The notes under the pieces are model-generated. The model did no database searches, was not told the DNA's origin, and saw only the letters and a program-made list of their open reading frames with translations. Positions 44,175 to 54,596 of a DNA stretch of 64,000 bases are shown in pieces; positions within the stretch are counted from its first letter, which is position 1; every line of letters starts with the position of its first letter. The stretch lies in NCBI GenBank assembly GCA_017531225.1, contig JAFXLL010000012.1:275864-339863 (forward strand), given 5' to 3'. The translations under genes and the position numbers were made by a program. The DNA is from Bacteroidales bacterium (GTDB lineage: Bacteria; Bacteroidota; Bacteroidia; Bacteroidales; F082).

Positions 44175-45749
44175 ATGCAAGAAATGATCCTCATTCTTGA
44201 CTTTGGCTCACAGGTGACCCAACTGATTGGCCGTCGCCTCCGCGAGCTGAATGTCTACTGCGAAATTCATCCGTACAATAAGGTTCCTACCATTGGCGAT
44301 AATGTTAAAGGTGTGATTCTGAGCGGCAGTCCGTTCTCGGTTCGTGACGAGAAGGCCCCTTATGTCGACTTAACTGGCATTAAAGGGAAGTTGCCTTTGT
44401 TGGGCATCTGCTACGGCGCCCAGTTCATGGCGCATCACTTCGGTGGTGAGGTCAACGGCTCCATTGCCCGTGAATATGGCCGTGCCATGTTGAAGGTGGT
44501 GGACTCACAGTCACCGTTGTTCGCCAAGGTGAGCCAAACCAGTCAAGTGTGGATGAGCCATGGCGATACCATCGCGAAGCTGCCTAAAGGAGCTCGAGTC
44601 ATCGCTTCGACTGACGACGTGGAGAACGCAGCTTATAAGATCGATGGGGAAGAGACCTACGCCGTGCAGTTCCATCCAGAGGTGTTCCACACCAAGGAAG
44701 GTCCACAGATCCTGGCTAACTTTGCCTTGGGCATCTGCGGCTGCAAAGGCGACTGGACTCCGGCATCGTTTGTGGAAAATACTGTGGCCAGCCTGCAGCA
44801 GCAGCTTGGCAACGACAAGGTCATTCTGGGCCTTTCAGGAGGCGTAGATAGCACCGTGGCAGCGGTTTTGCTCAACAAAGCCATTGGCAAGAACTTGACT
44901 TGCATCTTCGTCGACAACGGCTTGCTTCGCAAGAACGAGTTTGAGGATGTGCTTGACTCTTACAAAGAGATGGGATTGAATGTGATTGGCGTCCATTCTG
45001 GCCATCTGTTCCTTGAAAAATTGAAGGGCGTCACCGATCCTGAAGCCAAGCGCAAAGCCATTGGTTCCACGTTTATCGATGTGTTTGACGCTGAAGCGCA
45101 GAAGATCGAAGGTGCCCGCTGGCTGGCTCAAGGCACCATCTATCCCGATGTCATCGAGAGCGTGAGCGTCAACGGACCGAGTTGCAAAATCAAGTCACAC
45201 CATAACGTGGGTGGACTTCCTGAGAAGATGAACCTGAAGATTGTGGAACCCTTGCGTACCCTGTTCAAGGACGAGGTGCGCCGTGTGGGCCGTTCGTTGG
45301 GCATCAAGCGTGAGTTGATTGGTCGTCATCCTTTCCCGGGACCAAGCCTTGGTATCCGTATTCTTGGCGAAGTCACCGAGGAGAAACTCCGTATCCTGCG
45401 TGACGCAGACGATATCTTCATCAAGGGATTGAGAAACTGGCCTTGCGAATTGCCGAGCGCTTCGTATCCTAACGAGATGGCCGACAATCTTTATGACAGC
45501 ATCTGGCAGGCCGGCACCATCCTGCTTCCTGTGAAGTCGGTAGGCGTGATGGGTGATGAACGCAGCTATGAATACACTATCGCTTTGCGTGCGGTGATCT
45601 CTACCGACGGCATGACCGCCGACTGGGTACATCTGCCATACGAGTTCCTTGCCAAGGTGTCGAACGACATTATTAATAAGGTAAAAGGTGTCAACCGCGT
45701 GTGCTATGACATTTCGTCGAAACCGCCAGCGACAATCGAATGGGAATAA
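44175..45749 (+). CDS. guaA: GMP synthase (glutamine-hydrolysing)
   Basis: GuaA aminates XMP to GMP with ATP and glutamine. The 524-residue protein has the class I amidotransferase domain with [15 protein letters not shown] (nucleophile C79) and QFHPEVFHT (His and Glu of the triad). The synthetase domain has the PP-loop [13 protein letters not shown], and the dimerisation domain carries [17 protein letters not shown]. The start at 44175 follows the -7 box closely; ATG 44184 is a possible alternative that would lose three residues. Confidence 0.97.
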   Translation: MQEMILILDFGSQVTQLIGRRLRELNVYCEIHPYNKVPTIGDNVKGVILSGSPFSVRDEKAPYVDLTGIKGKLPLLGICYGAQFMAHHFGGEVNGSIAREYGRAMLKVVDSQSPLFAKVSQTSQVWMSHGDTIAKLPKGARVIASTDDVENAAYKIDGEETYAVQFHPEVFHTKEGPQILANFALGICGCKGDWTPASFVENTVASLQQQLGNDKVILGLSGGVDSTVAAVLLNKAIGKNLTCIFVDNGLLRKNEFEDVLDSYKEMGLNVIGVHSGHLFLEKLKGVTDPEAKRKAIGSTFIDVFDAEAQKIEGARWLAQGTIYPDVIESVSVNGPSCKIKSHHNVGGLPEKMNLKIVEPLRTLFKDEVRRVGRSLGIKRELIGRHPFPGPSLGIRILGEVTEEKLRILRDADDIFIKGLRNWPCELPSASYPNEMADNLYDSIWQAGTILLPVKSVGVMGDERSYEYTIALRAVISTDGMTADWVHLPYEFLAKVSNDIINKVKGVNRVCYDISSKPPATIEWE

Positions 45750-45783
45750 GGAGTTGAGTGTTTAGAATTGAGAGTTTAGCGTT

Positions 45784-47697
45784 ATGAAAAGGAAGTTGAT
45801 CATACTCAGTTTGCTGGTTGGGTTGTTCCTTGTGCTGCCCATGGTAGCGCAGGCCCAGGTGGTGATAGAGCGATCGACGGAGATCGTCTCCATCAGCGGC
45901 AAGCAGTATTACATGCACCATGTGAAACGTGGAGAGACGCTGTATAGCCTCTCAAAAGCGTATCATGTCACTGAGGCTGAAATCATTAAGCTGAATCCTG
46001 AGATCAACGAGCTTGGACTTCAAGCCGATATGGTCATAGGAATACCAGTGGTGATCGTCGACGAGCCTCAACCGGAGAAGCCATCACTGTCAGCGCTCCC
46101 GATTTCTGAAGACGATGAAGTTGGCGATGGCTATATCATCCATACAGCAAAAGAGATATGGAAAACCAAGCGTTTCGTCAGAGAATGGGGCATTGACGAG
46201 GATGAGTTCAGGATGCTCAATCCTTCAGTAGGCTCACGCATTTTTGAAGGTCAAAAAGTGTTGATCCCCATGCCAGGTGTACATGCTGGCGATACCCTGA
46301 TTCCTGTTTCCCCGATTTCGGTGGTGGAGGAGGATACGGTGATCGCTGAGAATCCTGACACGAGGCCTTTTGTACTGCCTTCAGAGATGCCTTTGGAGTG
46401 TTATCCTTCATCGGCTAACGCTAATAAAATGTACCGAGTGGCTTTGTTGGTTCCTCTCTATCTTAATGATATTGAGAAACTTGACTTATCCAAAGAAAGG
46501 ATTGAAAAGACCAAGAGCGCTCGCGTACTGAAGTTCCTCCAATTCTACGAAGGCTTTATGATGGCCGCTGATTCGTTGACGGAATACTATGGCATGCGAC
46601 TGGAACTGACGGTGATCGATGTCAACGAAAACGTGGCGGGAGCACAAGAGGCTGTGAATCAGCTGAGGAGTGAACCTGTCGATCTGATTGTGGGACCATT
46701 CTTTAGCAGGTCGTTCGCTGTGGTTCAGGAATATGCTCAACAGCATAACATTATGATTGTCAACCCGATGTCGGAGCGTGAAAGCATCTTGGCGGGAGCA
46801 CCCAATGTGTTGAAACTGAAGCCCAGCGCACAAGCAATGGCTACAGAGCTTGCCGACATGATCAAGATGCATTATCCTAAAGCCAAGGTGACGTTGCTTG
46901 TTGAGAATAGCCTGGGTGATAGTGCGGTTGTGAATGCCATTGAACGTGCCTTGAGAGAAGCTGTGGCACCAGAAGTGCAATTGTCGAACGCAGAGATGCT
47001 AGAGATGATCGGAAAGGAAAGCCGTCGCCGCAATATGGGGAAGAAGATGCTCTCTACATTGGAGGTCGAAGGCCAGATCTTTTCCACTAGAGTTCTTGAG
47101 GAAAACCCCAATGGCGTGATCTATTTCAATAACCCGATGCTCCGTCTTTCGTCTTCTGAGAGCGATATCAGCACCTTCAAAAACGGGCTTTCATCGGCGC
47201 GTGATAATGTTTTGATAGCCTACGGAAGCGATATTGTTTTTGCCACTACAATATTGAATAATGTCAATAAATCGGCGCAGAAATACCCAATTACTTTGGT
47301 GGGACTTCCAAATTGGACAGAGCATGATAATCTCTTGGTAGAGAATTTGTTGAACATGAACGCACTTTATTTTGATGACCATTTCGTGAATTATAACGAT
47401 TCGGTTGTTATGGATTTTGTGGATAGTTTCCGCGAAAAATACGATTGCGATCCCTTGCCATACGCTTTTGAGGGTTTTGATGTGGGCTGGTATTTTATGA
47501 ACGCCCTGATGCGTTACGGTTCACACGCCTTAGATTGTCTGCCATACTATCATTTGCCATTGCTCAGCACTCGCTATTATTTTGGCAAGAGCAGGAATAA
47601 CGACGGACTTGAGAATCGTTACTGGAATATATATCAATACGACAATCAGCTTATTGAGTTAAAGCCGATAATGATTCATTCTGAAGAGGAGGAGTGA
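45784..47697 (+). CDS. LysM protein with periplasmic-binding-protein-like domain
   Basis: The 637-residue protein has a signal peptide, a LysM domain at about 38-83 (HHVKRGETLYSLSKAYHVTE), a weaker LysM-like segment at about 115-160, and a long domain from about 215 to 600 with the fold of type I periplasmic binding proteins (VDLIVGPFFSRSFAVVQEYA, MIVNPMSERESILAG). The mix of peptidoglycan binding with a ligand-binding-like domain recalls LpoA, which activates a cell-wall synthase; this is an analogy only. It starts 34 nt after guaA, and a YwqK-type gene follows by 1 nt. Confidence 0.85.
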   Translation: MKRKLIILSLLVGLFLVLPMVAQAQVVIERSTEIVSISGKQYYMHHVKRGETLYSLSKAYHVTEAEIIKLNPEINELGLQADMVIGIPVVIVDEPQPEKPSLSALPISEDDEVGDGYIIHTAKEIWKTKRFVREWGIDEDEFRMLNPSVGSRIFEGQKVLIPMPGVHAGDTLIPVSPISVVEEDTVIAENPDTRPFVLPSEMPLECYPSSANANKMYRVALLVPLYLNDIEKLDLSKERIEKTKSARVLKFLQFYEGFMMAADSLTEYYGMRLELTVIDVNENVAGAQEAVNQLRSEPVDLIVGPFFSRSFAVVQEYAQQHNIMIVNPMSERESILAGAPNVLKLKPSAQAMATELADMIKMHYPKAKVTLLVENSLGDSAVVNAIERALREAVAPEVQLSNAEMLEMIGKESRRRNMGKKMLSTLEVEGQIFSTRVLEENPNGVIYFNNPMLRLSSSESDISTFKNGLSSARDNVLIAYGSDIVFATTILNNVNKSAQKYPITLVGLPNWTEHDNLLVENLLNMNALYFDDHFVNYNDSVVMDFVDSFREKYDCDPLPYAFEGFDVGWYFMNALMRYGSHALDCLPYYHLPLLSTRYYFGKSRNNDGLENRYWNIYQYDNQLIELKPIMIHSEEEE

Positions 47698-47698
47698 G

Positions 47699-48352
47699 AT
47701 GAAAACAAGTTGGTTTGTGATTTGGATTGCCATGCTGCTCGGCATGATTTCGTGTGATAACTCCGTTACGGTAAAAAAGGATTATTGGGACAATGGTAAC
47801 CTGAAGTCGGAATTGTGTTACGAGGACGGCAAACTGAATGGCCCTTGCAAGTGGTATCAGATGAGTGGGAAACCCCAAATGGAGGTGACTTACGAGAACA
47901 ATAAGATGAACGGTCAGCTGCGTCGCTGGCATGAGAATGGTAACATCATGGAGGAGTCGTGGTATAAGGACGGCATCCAGGACAGTGTCAGCAGGATTTA
48001 CTCGTTGAGCGGCAGCTTGATTGAGGAGACGTATTACGTTAACGGAGAGTTGAACGGCGAGGTCAAGCGGTGGTATGATAATGGTCAGATTTATCAGGAA
48101 GGACAGTATGTCGACGGCATGATGGATGGCAGTTGGTTGGTGTTTTATTCTGACGGTCACTTGGCGTCCAAGGCTGACTTCGACAGGGGGACGGGTGTCC
48201 AAACGAGTTACGCGAATTCCGGTTACAAATGTCTGGTCACCAATTACGTTGATAATCAGAAACATGGAAAGGAAACCTATTACAATCCCGATGGTGCTGT
48301 GACACGTATTGCGGTGTACGATCAAGGGGAATGGATAGGGGATGAGTTTTAG
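47699..48352 (+). CDS. YwqK/MORN-like repeat lipoprotein
   Basis: The 217-residue lipoprotein (lipobox MISC, then DNS) consists of eight to nine repeats of about 23 residues, for example YEDGKLNGPCKWYQMSGK and YENNKMNGQLRRWHENGN. It has the same repeat type as the protein at 659-1276 but is lipid-anchored. It follows the LysM gene directly, so a role near peptidoglycan is possible. Function is unknown. Confidence 0.8.
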   Translation: MKTSWFVIWIAMLLGMISCDNSVTVKKDYWDNGNLKSELCYEDGKLNGPCKWYQMSGKPQMEVTYENNKMNGQLRRWHENGNIMEESWYKDGIQDSVSRIYSLSGSLIEETYYVNGELNGEVKRWYDNGQIYQEGQYVDGMMDGSWLVFYSDGHLASKADFDRGTGVQTSYANSGYKCLVTNYVDNQKHGKETYYNPDGAVTRIAVYDQGEWIGDEF

Positions 48353-48398
48353 GCTAAAAATATTTTGGCTTTAATTACAATTATTGAATTTAAAGTGC

Positions 48399-48406
48399 TA
48401 CCTTTG
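48399..48406 (+). promoter_or_regulatory. -7 element of gdhA
   Basis: TACCTTTG lies 64 nt before the gdhA ATG at 48471, so the leader is about 60 nt and A/T-rich. Confidence 0.6.
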
Positions 48407-48470
48407 CACCGAAAAACAGAAGAAAAACATACATTTTTTAATAAAACCTTTTAATAATCAAGTTACTAAA

Positions 48471-49814
48471 ATGAAAGTAAATGAAATCATGACCGCTCTG
48501 GAGGCCAAACATCCAGGCGAAAAAGAGTATTTACAGGCAGTACGCGAAGTGCTCGAATCAATCGAAGAAGTTTACAACCAGCATCCTGAGTTCGAGAAGG
48601 CCAAGATCGTCGAAAGACTTGTTGAGCCTGATCGTATCTTCACATTCCGTGTGACTTGGGTTGACCGCAATGGTGAAGTTCAGACCAACCTGGGCTACCG
48701 TGTTCAGTACAACGCCGCTCTCGGCGCTTACAAAGGCGGCTTGCGTTTCCACAAGGCTGTGAACGTTTCCATGCTGAAGTTCTTGGGCTTCGAGCAGATC
48801 TTCAAGAACTCACTGACCAACCTGCCTCTCGGCGGTGGTAAGGGTGGTTCCGATTTCGACCCAGTTGGCAAGACTGACGAAGAAATCATGCGTTTCTGCC
48901 AAGCTTTCATGTATGAACTTTGGAGAAACATCGGTCCTGACCAAGACTCACCTGCTGGTGACGTCGGTGTTGGCGGCCGTGAGATCGGTTACCTCTATGG
49001 CGCTTACAAGAAGCTCGCTCGTGAACACAGCACTGGCGCTCTGACTGGTAAGAGCTATGGTTGGGGTGGTTCTTTGATCCGTCCTGAGGCTACCGGTTTC
49101 GGTGCTATCTACTATGTGGAACGCATGGTGAAACAGACTGGTGACAAGATGGAAGGCAAGCGTATCGCCCTCTCAGGCTTCGGTAACGTGGCTTGGGGCG
49201 CTGCCACCAAGGCTACTGAACTCGGCGCTAAGGTCGTCGCTCTGTCAGGTCCTGACGGTGTTTGCGAACTGCCTAACGGTATCGACAAGGAAATGATCGA
49301 CTACATGCTCGAAATGCGTAACTCCAACCGTAACAAGGTTGAGGACATGGCTACCAAGTTCCCAGGTAAGGCTAAGTTCACCGCTGGTAAGAAGGCTTGG
49401 ATGGTGAAGTGCGATATCGCATGCCCTTGCGCTTTCCAGAACGAACTCGCTGAAGAAGACGCTAAGGAACTGATCGCCAATGGCGTGAAGTACGTTGCTG
49501 AGGTTTCTAACATGGGCTGCCAGCCTGGTGCAATTGCTGCATTCCAAGCTGCTAAGATCCCGTTCGGTCCTGGTAAGGCTGTCAACGCTGGTGGCGTTGC
49601 TACCTCAGGTCTGGAAATCTGCCAGAACGCTGGTCACATCAACTGGACTGCTCCTGAAGTTGACCAGAAGCTCCACAAGATCATGAACGACATCTATGAC
49701 ATGTGCGTGAAGTATGGTACACAAGCTGACGGCACCATCAACTATGTTAAGGGTGCTAACATCGCTGGCTTCATGCGCGTTGCCAACGCTATGCTCGCTC
49801 AAGGTATCATCTAA
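48471..49814 (+). CDS. gdhA: Glutamate dehydrogenase
   Basis: The 447-residue enzyme interconverts 2-oxoglutarate plus ammonia and glutamate. The substrate site is clear in YKGGLRFHKAVNVSMLKFLG and LPLGGGKGGSDFDP; the nucleotide domain has ALSGFGNVAWGAATKATELG. Length and pattern fit the hexameric NADP-type enzymes of gut Bacteroidota. The ATG at 48471 was chosen because the longer frame runs into the promoter. Codon choice is biased like rpsA, a sign of strong expression. A strong terminator follows. Confidence 0.97.
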   Translation: MKVNEIMTALEAKHPGEKEYLQAVREVLESIEEVYNQHPEFEKAKIVERLVEPDRIFTFRVTWVDRNGEVQTNLGYRVQYNAALGAYKGGLRFHKAVNVSMLKFLGFEQIFKNSLTNLPLGGGKGGSDFDPVGKTDEEIMRFCQAFMYELWRNIGPDQDSPAGDVGVGGREIGYLYGAYKKLAREHSTGALTGKSYGWGGSLIRPEATGFGAIYYVERMVKQTGDKMEGKRIALSGFGNVAWGAATKATELGAKVVALSGPDGVCELPNGIDKEMIDYMLEMRNSNRNKVEDMATKFPGKAKFTAGKKAWMVKCDIACPCAFQNELAEEDAKELIANGVKYVAEVSNMGCQPGAIAAFQAAKIPFGPGKAVNAGGVATSGLEICQNAGHINWTAPEVDQKLHKIMNDIYDMCVKYGTQADGTINYVKGANIAGFMRVANAMLAQGII

Positions 49815-49835
49815 TCCTTAAGTTCAAAGGTTTTC

Positions 49836-49867
49836 GCAAAGGCGGCCATAGGGCCGCCTTTGCTTTT
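49836..49867 (+). terminator. Rho-independent terminator of gdhA
   Basis: GCAAAGGCGGCC and GGCCGCCTTTGC form a perfect 12-bp stem with a 4-nt loop, followed by TTTT, 21 nt after the gdhA stop. Confidence 0.92.
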
Positions 49868-49882
49868 AATTCCAACCAATAA

Positions 49883-50353
49883 ATGAAACAAACCACCCTC
49901 TGCTATCTGGAACACGGCTCCCAATACCTGATGCTGCACCGCACCAAGAAAGAGAATGACCTCAACCACGACAAATGGCTCGGCGTAGGCGGTAAGTTCG
50001 AGGAAGGGGAGAGCCCTGAAGACTGCATGCTGCGCGAGGTTTGGGAGGAGACAGGCTACACGGTGACACAATGGCGCTACTGCGGCATCGTCACCTTCAT
50101 CTCCGACATCTGGGAGGCAGAGCACATGCACCTCTTCGTATGCACCGAATGGACTGGCAAAGAGATCGTATGCGACGAGGGTGACCTCGAATGGATCGAG
50201 AAAAAACGCCTTCTCGAACTCCCCATGTGGGAAGGCGACAAAATCTTTCTCAAACTGATTGACGAAAAAGCCCCCTTCTTTTCTCTGAAACTCACCTATA
50301 AAGGCGATGAACTCCAAGAAGCCGTTTTGAACGGAAAAAGCATCAAATCCTGA
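49883..50353 (+). CDS. Nudix hydrolase, MutT/8-oxo-dGTPase-like
   Basis: The 156-residue protein has a complete Nudix box: GKFEEGESPEDCMLREVWEE, then TGY. The preceding KWLGVGGK and the later MHLFVCTEWTGKEI fit the 8-oxo-dGTP diphosphatase subgroup, including MTH1-like forms, but the substrate cannot be fixed. It starts 68 nt after gdhA, behind the terminator, and the T9SS gene follows its stop by 5 nt. Confidence 0.9.
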   Translation: MKQTTLCYLEHGSQYLMLHRTKKENDLNHDKWLGVGGKFEEGESPEDCMLREVWEETGYTVTQWRYCGIVTFISDIWEAEHMHLFVCTEWTGKEIVCDEGDLEWIEKKRLLELPMWEGDKIFLKLIDEKAPFFSLKLTYKGDELQEAVLNGKSIKS

Positions 50354-50358
50354 TCATC

Positions 50359-53007
50359 ATGCAAAAAAGACTCCTTTGCTTCTTTCTTTTCGCATTTGCT
50401 CTGGCCATCATGGGTCATGCCCAGCAAGTCCCGACCACGCAAGGCAAGGAGTTCTGGCTCTCTTTCATGAGAAACGGGTATAGAAATGTCCAAAACCCCA
50501 ACCTCCAAAAGGAAAAGTTGATTATGATTGCCAGTGCAAAACGAGCCTGTACGGTAACTGTGCGTAATCCAAATCAGAATTGGGAGGAAAGCTTCAATGT
50601 TGAAAACAATGGCGTCACTACTTTCATTGTGCCAGACACACGTGGGTACAATGACCAGTATGGCAAATCCAATAAGGGCCTGCTGGTGACGTCGACTGAC
50701 ACCATATCATTGTACATCGCCAACGAAGCAGAGAACTCGTACGACGCGGCCAATGTCCTCCCATCCAATGCCTTGGGGAGCCAATACATTATCCAAAGCA
50801 ACAAGTCTATCGGAGACCAAAGCGGCCATCAGAATGAGAATAGAGCATCCTTCCTGATTGTTGCTACCGAGGACGATACGCAAGTGCAAATCACTCCGAT
50901 TTGTGAAACTTGGGACAATCATGCCGCGGGCAACACTTATTCAGTTTCCCTGCAAACCGGTGAATGTTATCATATTCTAAACAAAAACCAAGGCTCCACG
51001 TACAACACTGAGGGAGATTTCTCAGGGACCATTATAGAAAGCGTAGACGGGAAACCCATCGCAGTGTTCAACGGCAACTGCATCACCTCTATCCCTGGAG
51101 GAACCACTTCGGGTTTTGATCATGTGTTTGAACAGGCTATGCCTATAGAACACTGGGGAAAGCATTTTGTGGTGACCAGCACCAATGCTCCTGCCAACTT
51201 CCATTTGCTGAATGACCAAGTGAAAATCACTGCGCTTTACGACAATACAACGGTATGGCGTGACGGAATAGCGTTATCACAAAGACTTAACGCAGGCGAA
51301 AGTTGTTTGTTCGAGATGGACTTGAACATGGATCCTTGCTCTTTTCTGTCATCGGATAATCCTATTGCTGTGTATCTGTATCATCATTCACATCGGCAGG
51401 CTACTGGTAGTGAAAGTACATACGGTGACCCCTCTATGGTTTGGATTTCGCCTGTGGAGCAAACCATTCAGGAAATCACCTTTTCAACTTTTCAGGCCTC
51501 CAATGGTCTGGAACATTTTGTGAACGTGGTGTGTTATACGAACTTTGTGGAAGAATTGACATTTGACAATACCCCGATTACGTCTTCTTTCACAGTTGTT
51601 CCTTCAGCGCCAGAATATTCCTATGCACGTTTAGATGATGTGAATGCGGGTGCACATACCATTCGTTGTCCAGGTGGTTTTGTTGCCTATGTCTATGGCA
51701 TTGGCCCGAATGAAGGCTACGCCTACACCGTAGGCTCCAGCGCCCGAGTCCTAACCAACCAGTTGTATGTGAATGACGAACTCGTAACGGATGATTATTC
51801 TACCTGTCAGTCGGAAATGCTCGAGTTTAGGCTGGAAACCAACTATGAGCCTGACCTTGTGAAATGGAACTTCGGCGATGGAAGTTCGATAGAATACGGC
51901 ACCGAAACATCGCATGCCTATTCGGTTGCGAACGACTATGAGGTGGAAGTGACGGTGGATCACGTCGTCAACGGGGAACCCCGGACAGATACGTTGGAAA
52001 TGACAATTCACGTGAATCCCAAAGTCGAACTGACCTGTGTGGATTCTACCTGCAATCCAGTCTATTATTTTCAAGGCATAGCATTCCCGGTTCCTTTCTT
52101 TGGTGATACGATTATCACCAACATGGGGGGCTGCGAGTCGATTTATCACATGAACATCACGGAAGGCTCGTCGCAATCCTTTGTGACGTACGATACGGCC
52201 TGCTTGGAATACGAATGGTTCGATACCATCAGGTACGAAAGCGGTACCTATATCGTGATTTTGAATCAGCCGGGAGGTTGCGATAGTCTCTATATCCTTA
52301 ATCTGACCATCGGCAAGCCGCCCGAGAATCCTGTTAGGTATAAATCCTCCTGTAGACCCTATAATTGGGATAACCGTGTGATTTGCGATACTACAGGCAC
52401 CTACTACCTGTCATTTACGACCGAAGACTATTGCGAATATGACAGTGTGCTGCATTTTACGCGCTATTATGAACCGCCTTTTGATGAGATTGTTGGCTTG
52501 AGCTATGTGGCTGAGGTTACCAATTTCTGGACGGGTCGCTATGTATATTACCTCGACGACAGCACGGGGATGAATACCAGTCATATCCATTGGGAGTTGC
52601 TGGATAATCCCCCAGGACAGGGACAATGGGAGCTGAGTCCACATGGAGCTTCCTGCACCGTTACCGCTTATTCAAAAGGAGAGCGAGTGCTTAAGGTTTT
52701 CACTGACGAGGGACATTGCGACAAAGAGGCGTTCAAAACCATCAATAGCACTGGATATGCCGTCGACGAGTATGAGGTCGCCCTGGAAGTCTATCCCAAT
52801 CCAGTCAAGGATGAACTGGTTGTGAAAGGGCAGGGACTGATGGAGGTGAATCTTTATAATATGTTGGGTCAACGGGTGAAAAGAGTCTCTGCCATGGGTG
52901 ATGCCGAAGTGAATGTGAATGTCGAGAATCTGCCCCAGGCGTTATATATCTTGGAAGCCCGAACAAAATATGGCAATAATACCCGACTTGTTTCCGTTAT
53001 CAAATAG
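50359..53007 (+). CDS. T9SS cargo protein with IgGFc-binding-like and PKD domains
   Basis: The 882-residue secreted protein has a signal peptide (ends in GHAQ). Residues about 25-430 fit the IgGFc-binding N-terminal domain (GKEFWLSFMRNG, FLIVATEDDTQVQITP, GKPIAVFNGN). A PKD domain follows at about 490-560 (VKWNFGDGSSIEYG). Two Cys-rich beta units come next. The last 75 residues are a type A sorting signal for the type IX secretion system: VYPNPVKDELVVKG, NLYNMLGQRV, ALYILE and the terminal VSVIK. It should be exported and attached to the cell surface, perhaps as an adhesin. The C-terminal signal implies a working T9SS elsewhere in the genome. Confidence 0.9.
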   Translation: MQKRLLCFFLFAFALAIMGHAQQVPTTQGKEFWLSFMRNGYRNVQNPNLQKEKLIMIASAKRACTVTVRNPNQNWEESFNVENNGVTTFIVPDTRGYNDQYGKSNKGLLVTSTDTISLYIANEAENSYDAANVLPSNALGSQYIIQSNKSIGDQSGHQNENRASFLIVATEDDTQVQITPICETWDNHAAGNTYSVSLQTGECYHILNKNQGSTYNTEGDFSGTIIESVDGKPIAVFNGNCITSIPGGTTSGFDHVFEQAMPIEHWGKHFVVTSTNAPANFHLLNDQVKITALYDNTTVWRDGIALSQRLNAGESCLFEMDLNMDPCSFLSSDNPIAVYLYHHSHRQATGSESTYGDPSMVWISPVEQTIQEITFSTFQASNGLEHFVNVVCYTNFVEELTFDNTPITSSFTVVPSAPEYSYARLDDVNAGAHTIRCPGGFVAYVYGIGPNEGYAYTVGSSARVLTNQLYVNDELVTDDYSTCQSEMLEFRLETNYEPDLVKWNFGDGSSIEYGTETSHAYSVANDYEVEVTVDHVVNGEPRTDTLEMTIHVNPKVELTCVDSTCNPVYYFQGIAFPVPFFGDTIITNMGGCESIYHMNITEGSSQSFVTYDTACLEYEWFDTIRYESGTYIVILNQPGGCDSLYILNLTIGKPPENPVRYKSSCRPYNWDNRVICDTTGTYYLSFTTEDYCEYDSVLHFTRYYEPPFDEIVGLSYVAEVTNFWTGRYVYYLDDSTGMNTSHIHWELLDNPPGQGQWELSPHGASCTVTAYSKGERVLKVFTDEGHCDKEAFKTINSTGYAVDEYEVALEVYPNPVKDELVVKGQGLMEVNLYNMLGQRVKRVSAMGDAEVNVNVENLPQALYILEARTKYGNNTRLVSVIK

Positions 53008-53017
53008 TTTAACCATA

Positions 53018-53728
53018 ATGAGAAAAATGAAAAGACTGATTTGGCTGCTACCTATTTCACTGGTGTTGCTAGTGACAAGTTGCCTAAAGGATGAAATGAA
53101 TGAAACCATCGTGCTGATGGGCACGGAATCGTATGTCAAACCTATAGATTCCATTATCCCTGATACTCTGTTGAGGTATATTGGTGATTCGGCAGTGATG
53201 GGCGAAAATGCGATAGTTCCTCCTGCAGGGAATATGCCTCCTAATATCCAAGGTGAATTCGTTTTTGGTCCTAGGGAGTTGTTCAGTTATAATGAAACAT
53301 ATCATGGAAATTTGGATACACTTTACATCAGGTTCGGAGGTAATCCGGATACCGTTCTCAATTCATATTATCCACAAGGTCAACATAATATGATGGTGCT
53401 TTGCGACATTAAAGAACCCGGCTTGCCACCAATGTCGGTCGATGCCTTCATCATGGGAACCGGTAATCAATTTACGGTTTATTTTGATGTAACCTATGAC
53501 AATGTGGAGAATCCCGCCACGGGAGGAAGATACTCGTTAAAGAGAGGATATGTTTTGACAGGAAGCATTACCAATGCTGGCATTGAATGTGCTCGGATGG
53601 CATGTGTGAATATTGAATCAAGTCTTACTGACCTGGTTAACAAAATATTTGTGTATCGTGTGGAAACTGATGACCCGGCAAATCCATTTGGCACGGCAAG
53701 CAGAAAGAATTGGTATCCTAAAAACTGA
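53018..53728 (+). CDS. Hypothetical lipoprotein
   Basis: This 236-residue lipoprotein (lipobox VTSC, then LKDE) has a beta-rich body with no domain I recognise. It starts 11 nt after the T9SS cargo gene and is followed after 5 nt by an outer-membrane barrel gene, so the three are probably co-expressed at the cell surface. The start at 53018 gives a normal lipoprotein signal; the longer frame runs through the end of the previous gene. Confidence 0.7.
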   Translation: MRKMKRLIWLLPISLVLLVTSCLKDEMNETIVLMGTESYVKPIDSIIPDTLLRYIGDSAVMGENAIVPPAGNMPPNIQGEFVFGPRELFSYNETYHGNLDTLYIRFGGNPDTVLNSYYPQGQHNMMVLCDIKEPGLPPMSVDAFIMGTGNQFTVYFDVTYDNVENPATGGRYSLKRGYVLTGSITNAGIECARMACVNIESSLTDLVNKIFVYRVETDDPANPFGTASRKNWYPKN

Positions 53729-53733
53729 ACGTG

Positions 53734-54582
53734 ATGAAAAAGACAATATTGACCATATTGGTTTTGGCGCTGGCTTTGGGCGTTTCAGCGCAGAAACGTA
53801 ACGAGAAACAGGGAGAGAAGATCGCCATTGGTATCAAGGTGGGCGGTAACTTGCCCCAATATCATTATTATCCAGATCCCTATGCGCTTAACAGTTTAGG
53901 GTTTGATAGCATCGGCAAACGCCTTAATCCTATGTTCGGATTAAATGTTGAGATACCTTTGCTAAATGGGGTGGTCCTCATCTCACCTGAAGTCTTGTTT
54001 AATGTCCGTGGTGATTCACGTGTATTCAACAGTAGCACATGGAAAACCAGGGTCGTTTATCGCGCTAAGGTCAACTACCTTGAGGCACGCCTTCCCATTG
54101 CGGTTGCCATTCCTGTATCCAAAACCTTTAGACCTTATCTGTTTGCAGCGCCAACGTTCAGCTTGACATTGCCTTCTTTTGGACCATTCAAAAGCGAAAT
54201 AAAACAGTTTACACAGGATCCCCAAGGCTTTAATTATCAGGTTGCGGTCGACTCAAGCAACATGGCATCGTATGATTACGGTGTGTTGTTGGGCGTTGGT
54301 TTCCGTTTCAAGCTTAACTTTCCTGGTTTCTCAATGCTTTTGAAGCTCGAAGGTGGATACTATAATGGCTTCCGTGATACCTTTACGGGGAAAGAGGCTT
54401 CGGATCAGGTAGTGGCTCAAAATGTCAATGCCTATAACATCGACTATATTCGTCAAAACCGAGGCTTTGAAGCGGCGCTCACCATTGCCATTCCTCTGGA
54501 CTTCCACCCAGCTGACGATTGCTTCTATTGGTCCCAAGTGGAAAAGAAGAAAAATAAAAATAGGGGAGCATTTGGCTTCTAA
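53734..54582 (+). CDS. Outer-membrane beta-barrel protein (PorT-like)
   Basis: The 282-residue protein has a signal peptide (ends in GVSAQ) and alternating beta strands of a small barrel: IAIGIKVGGNLPQYHY, FGLNVEIPLLNGVVLISPEV, ARLPIAVAIPVSKTFRPYLF, then GVLLGVGFRFKL. This is the pattern of PorT/OmpW-like 'outer membrane beta-barrel' proteins in Bacteroidota. PorT itself is part of T9SS, but I cannot assign that function from sequence. ATG 53734 was preferred to GTG 53731. Confidence 0.75.
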   Translation: MKKTILTILVLALALGVSAQKRNEKQGEKIAIGIKVGGNLPQYHYYPDPYALNSLGFDSIGKRLNPMFGLNVEIPLLNGVVLISPEVLFNVRGDSRVFNSSTWKTRVVYRAKVNYLEARLPIAVAIPVSKTFRPYLFAAPTFSLTLPSFGPFKSEIKQFTQDPQGFNYQVAVDSSNMASYDYGVLLGVGFRFKLNFPGFSMLLKLEGGYYNGFRDTFTGKEASDQVVAQNVNAYNIDYIRQNRGFEAALTIAIPLDFHPADDCFYWSQVEKKKNKNRGAFGF

Positions 54583-54596
54583 CTGCATCTTCTTAA

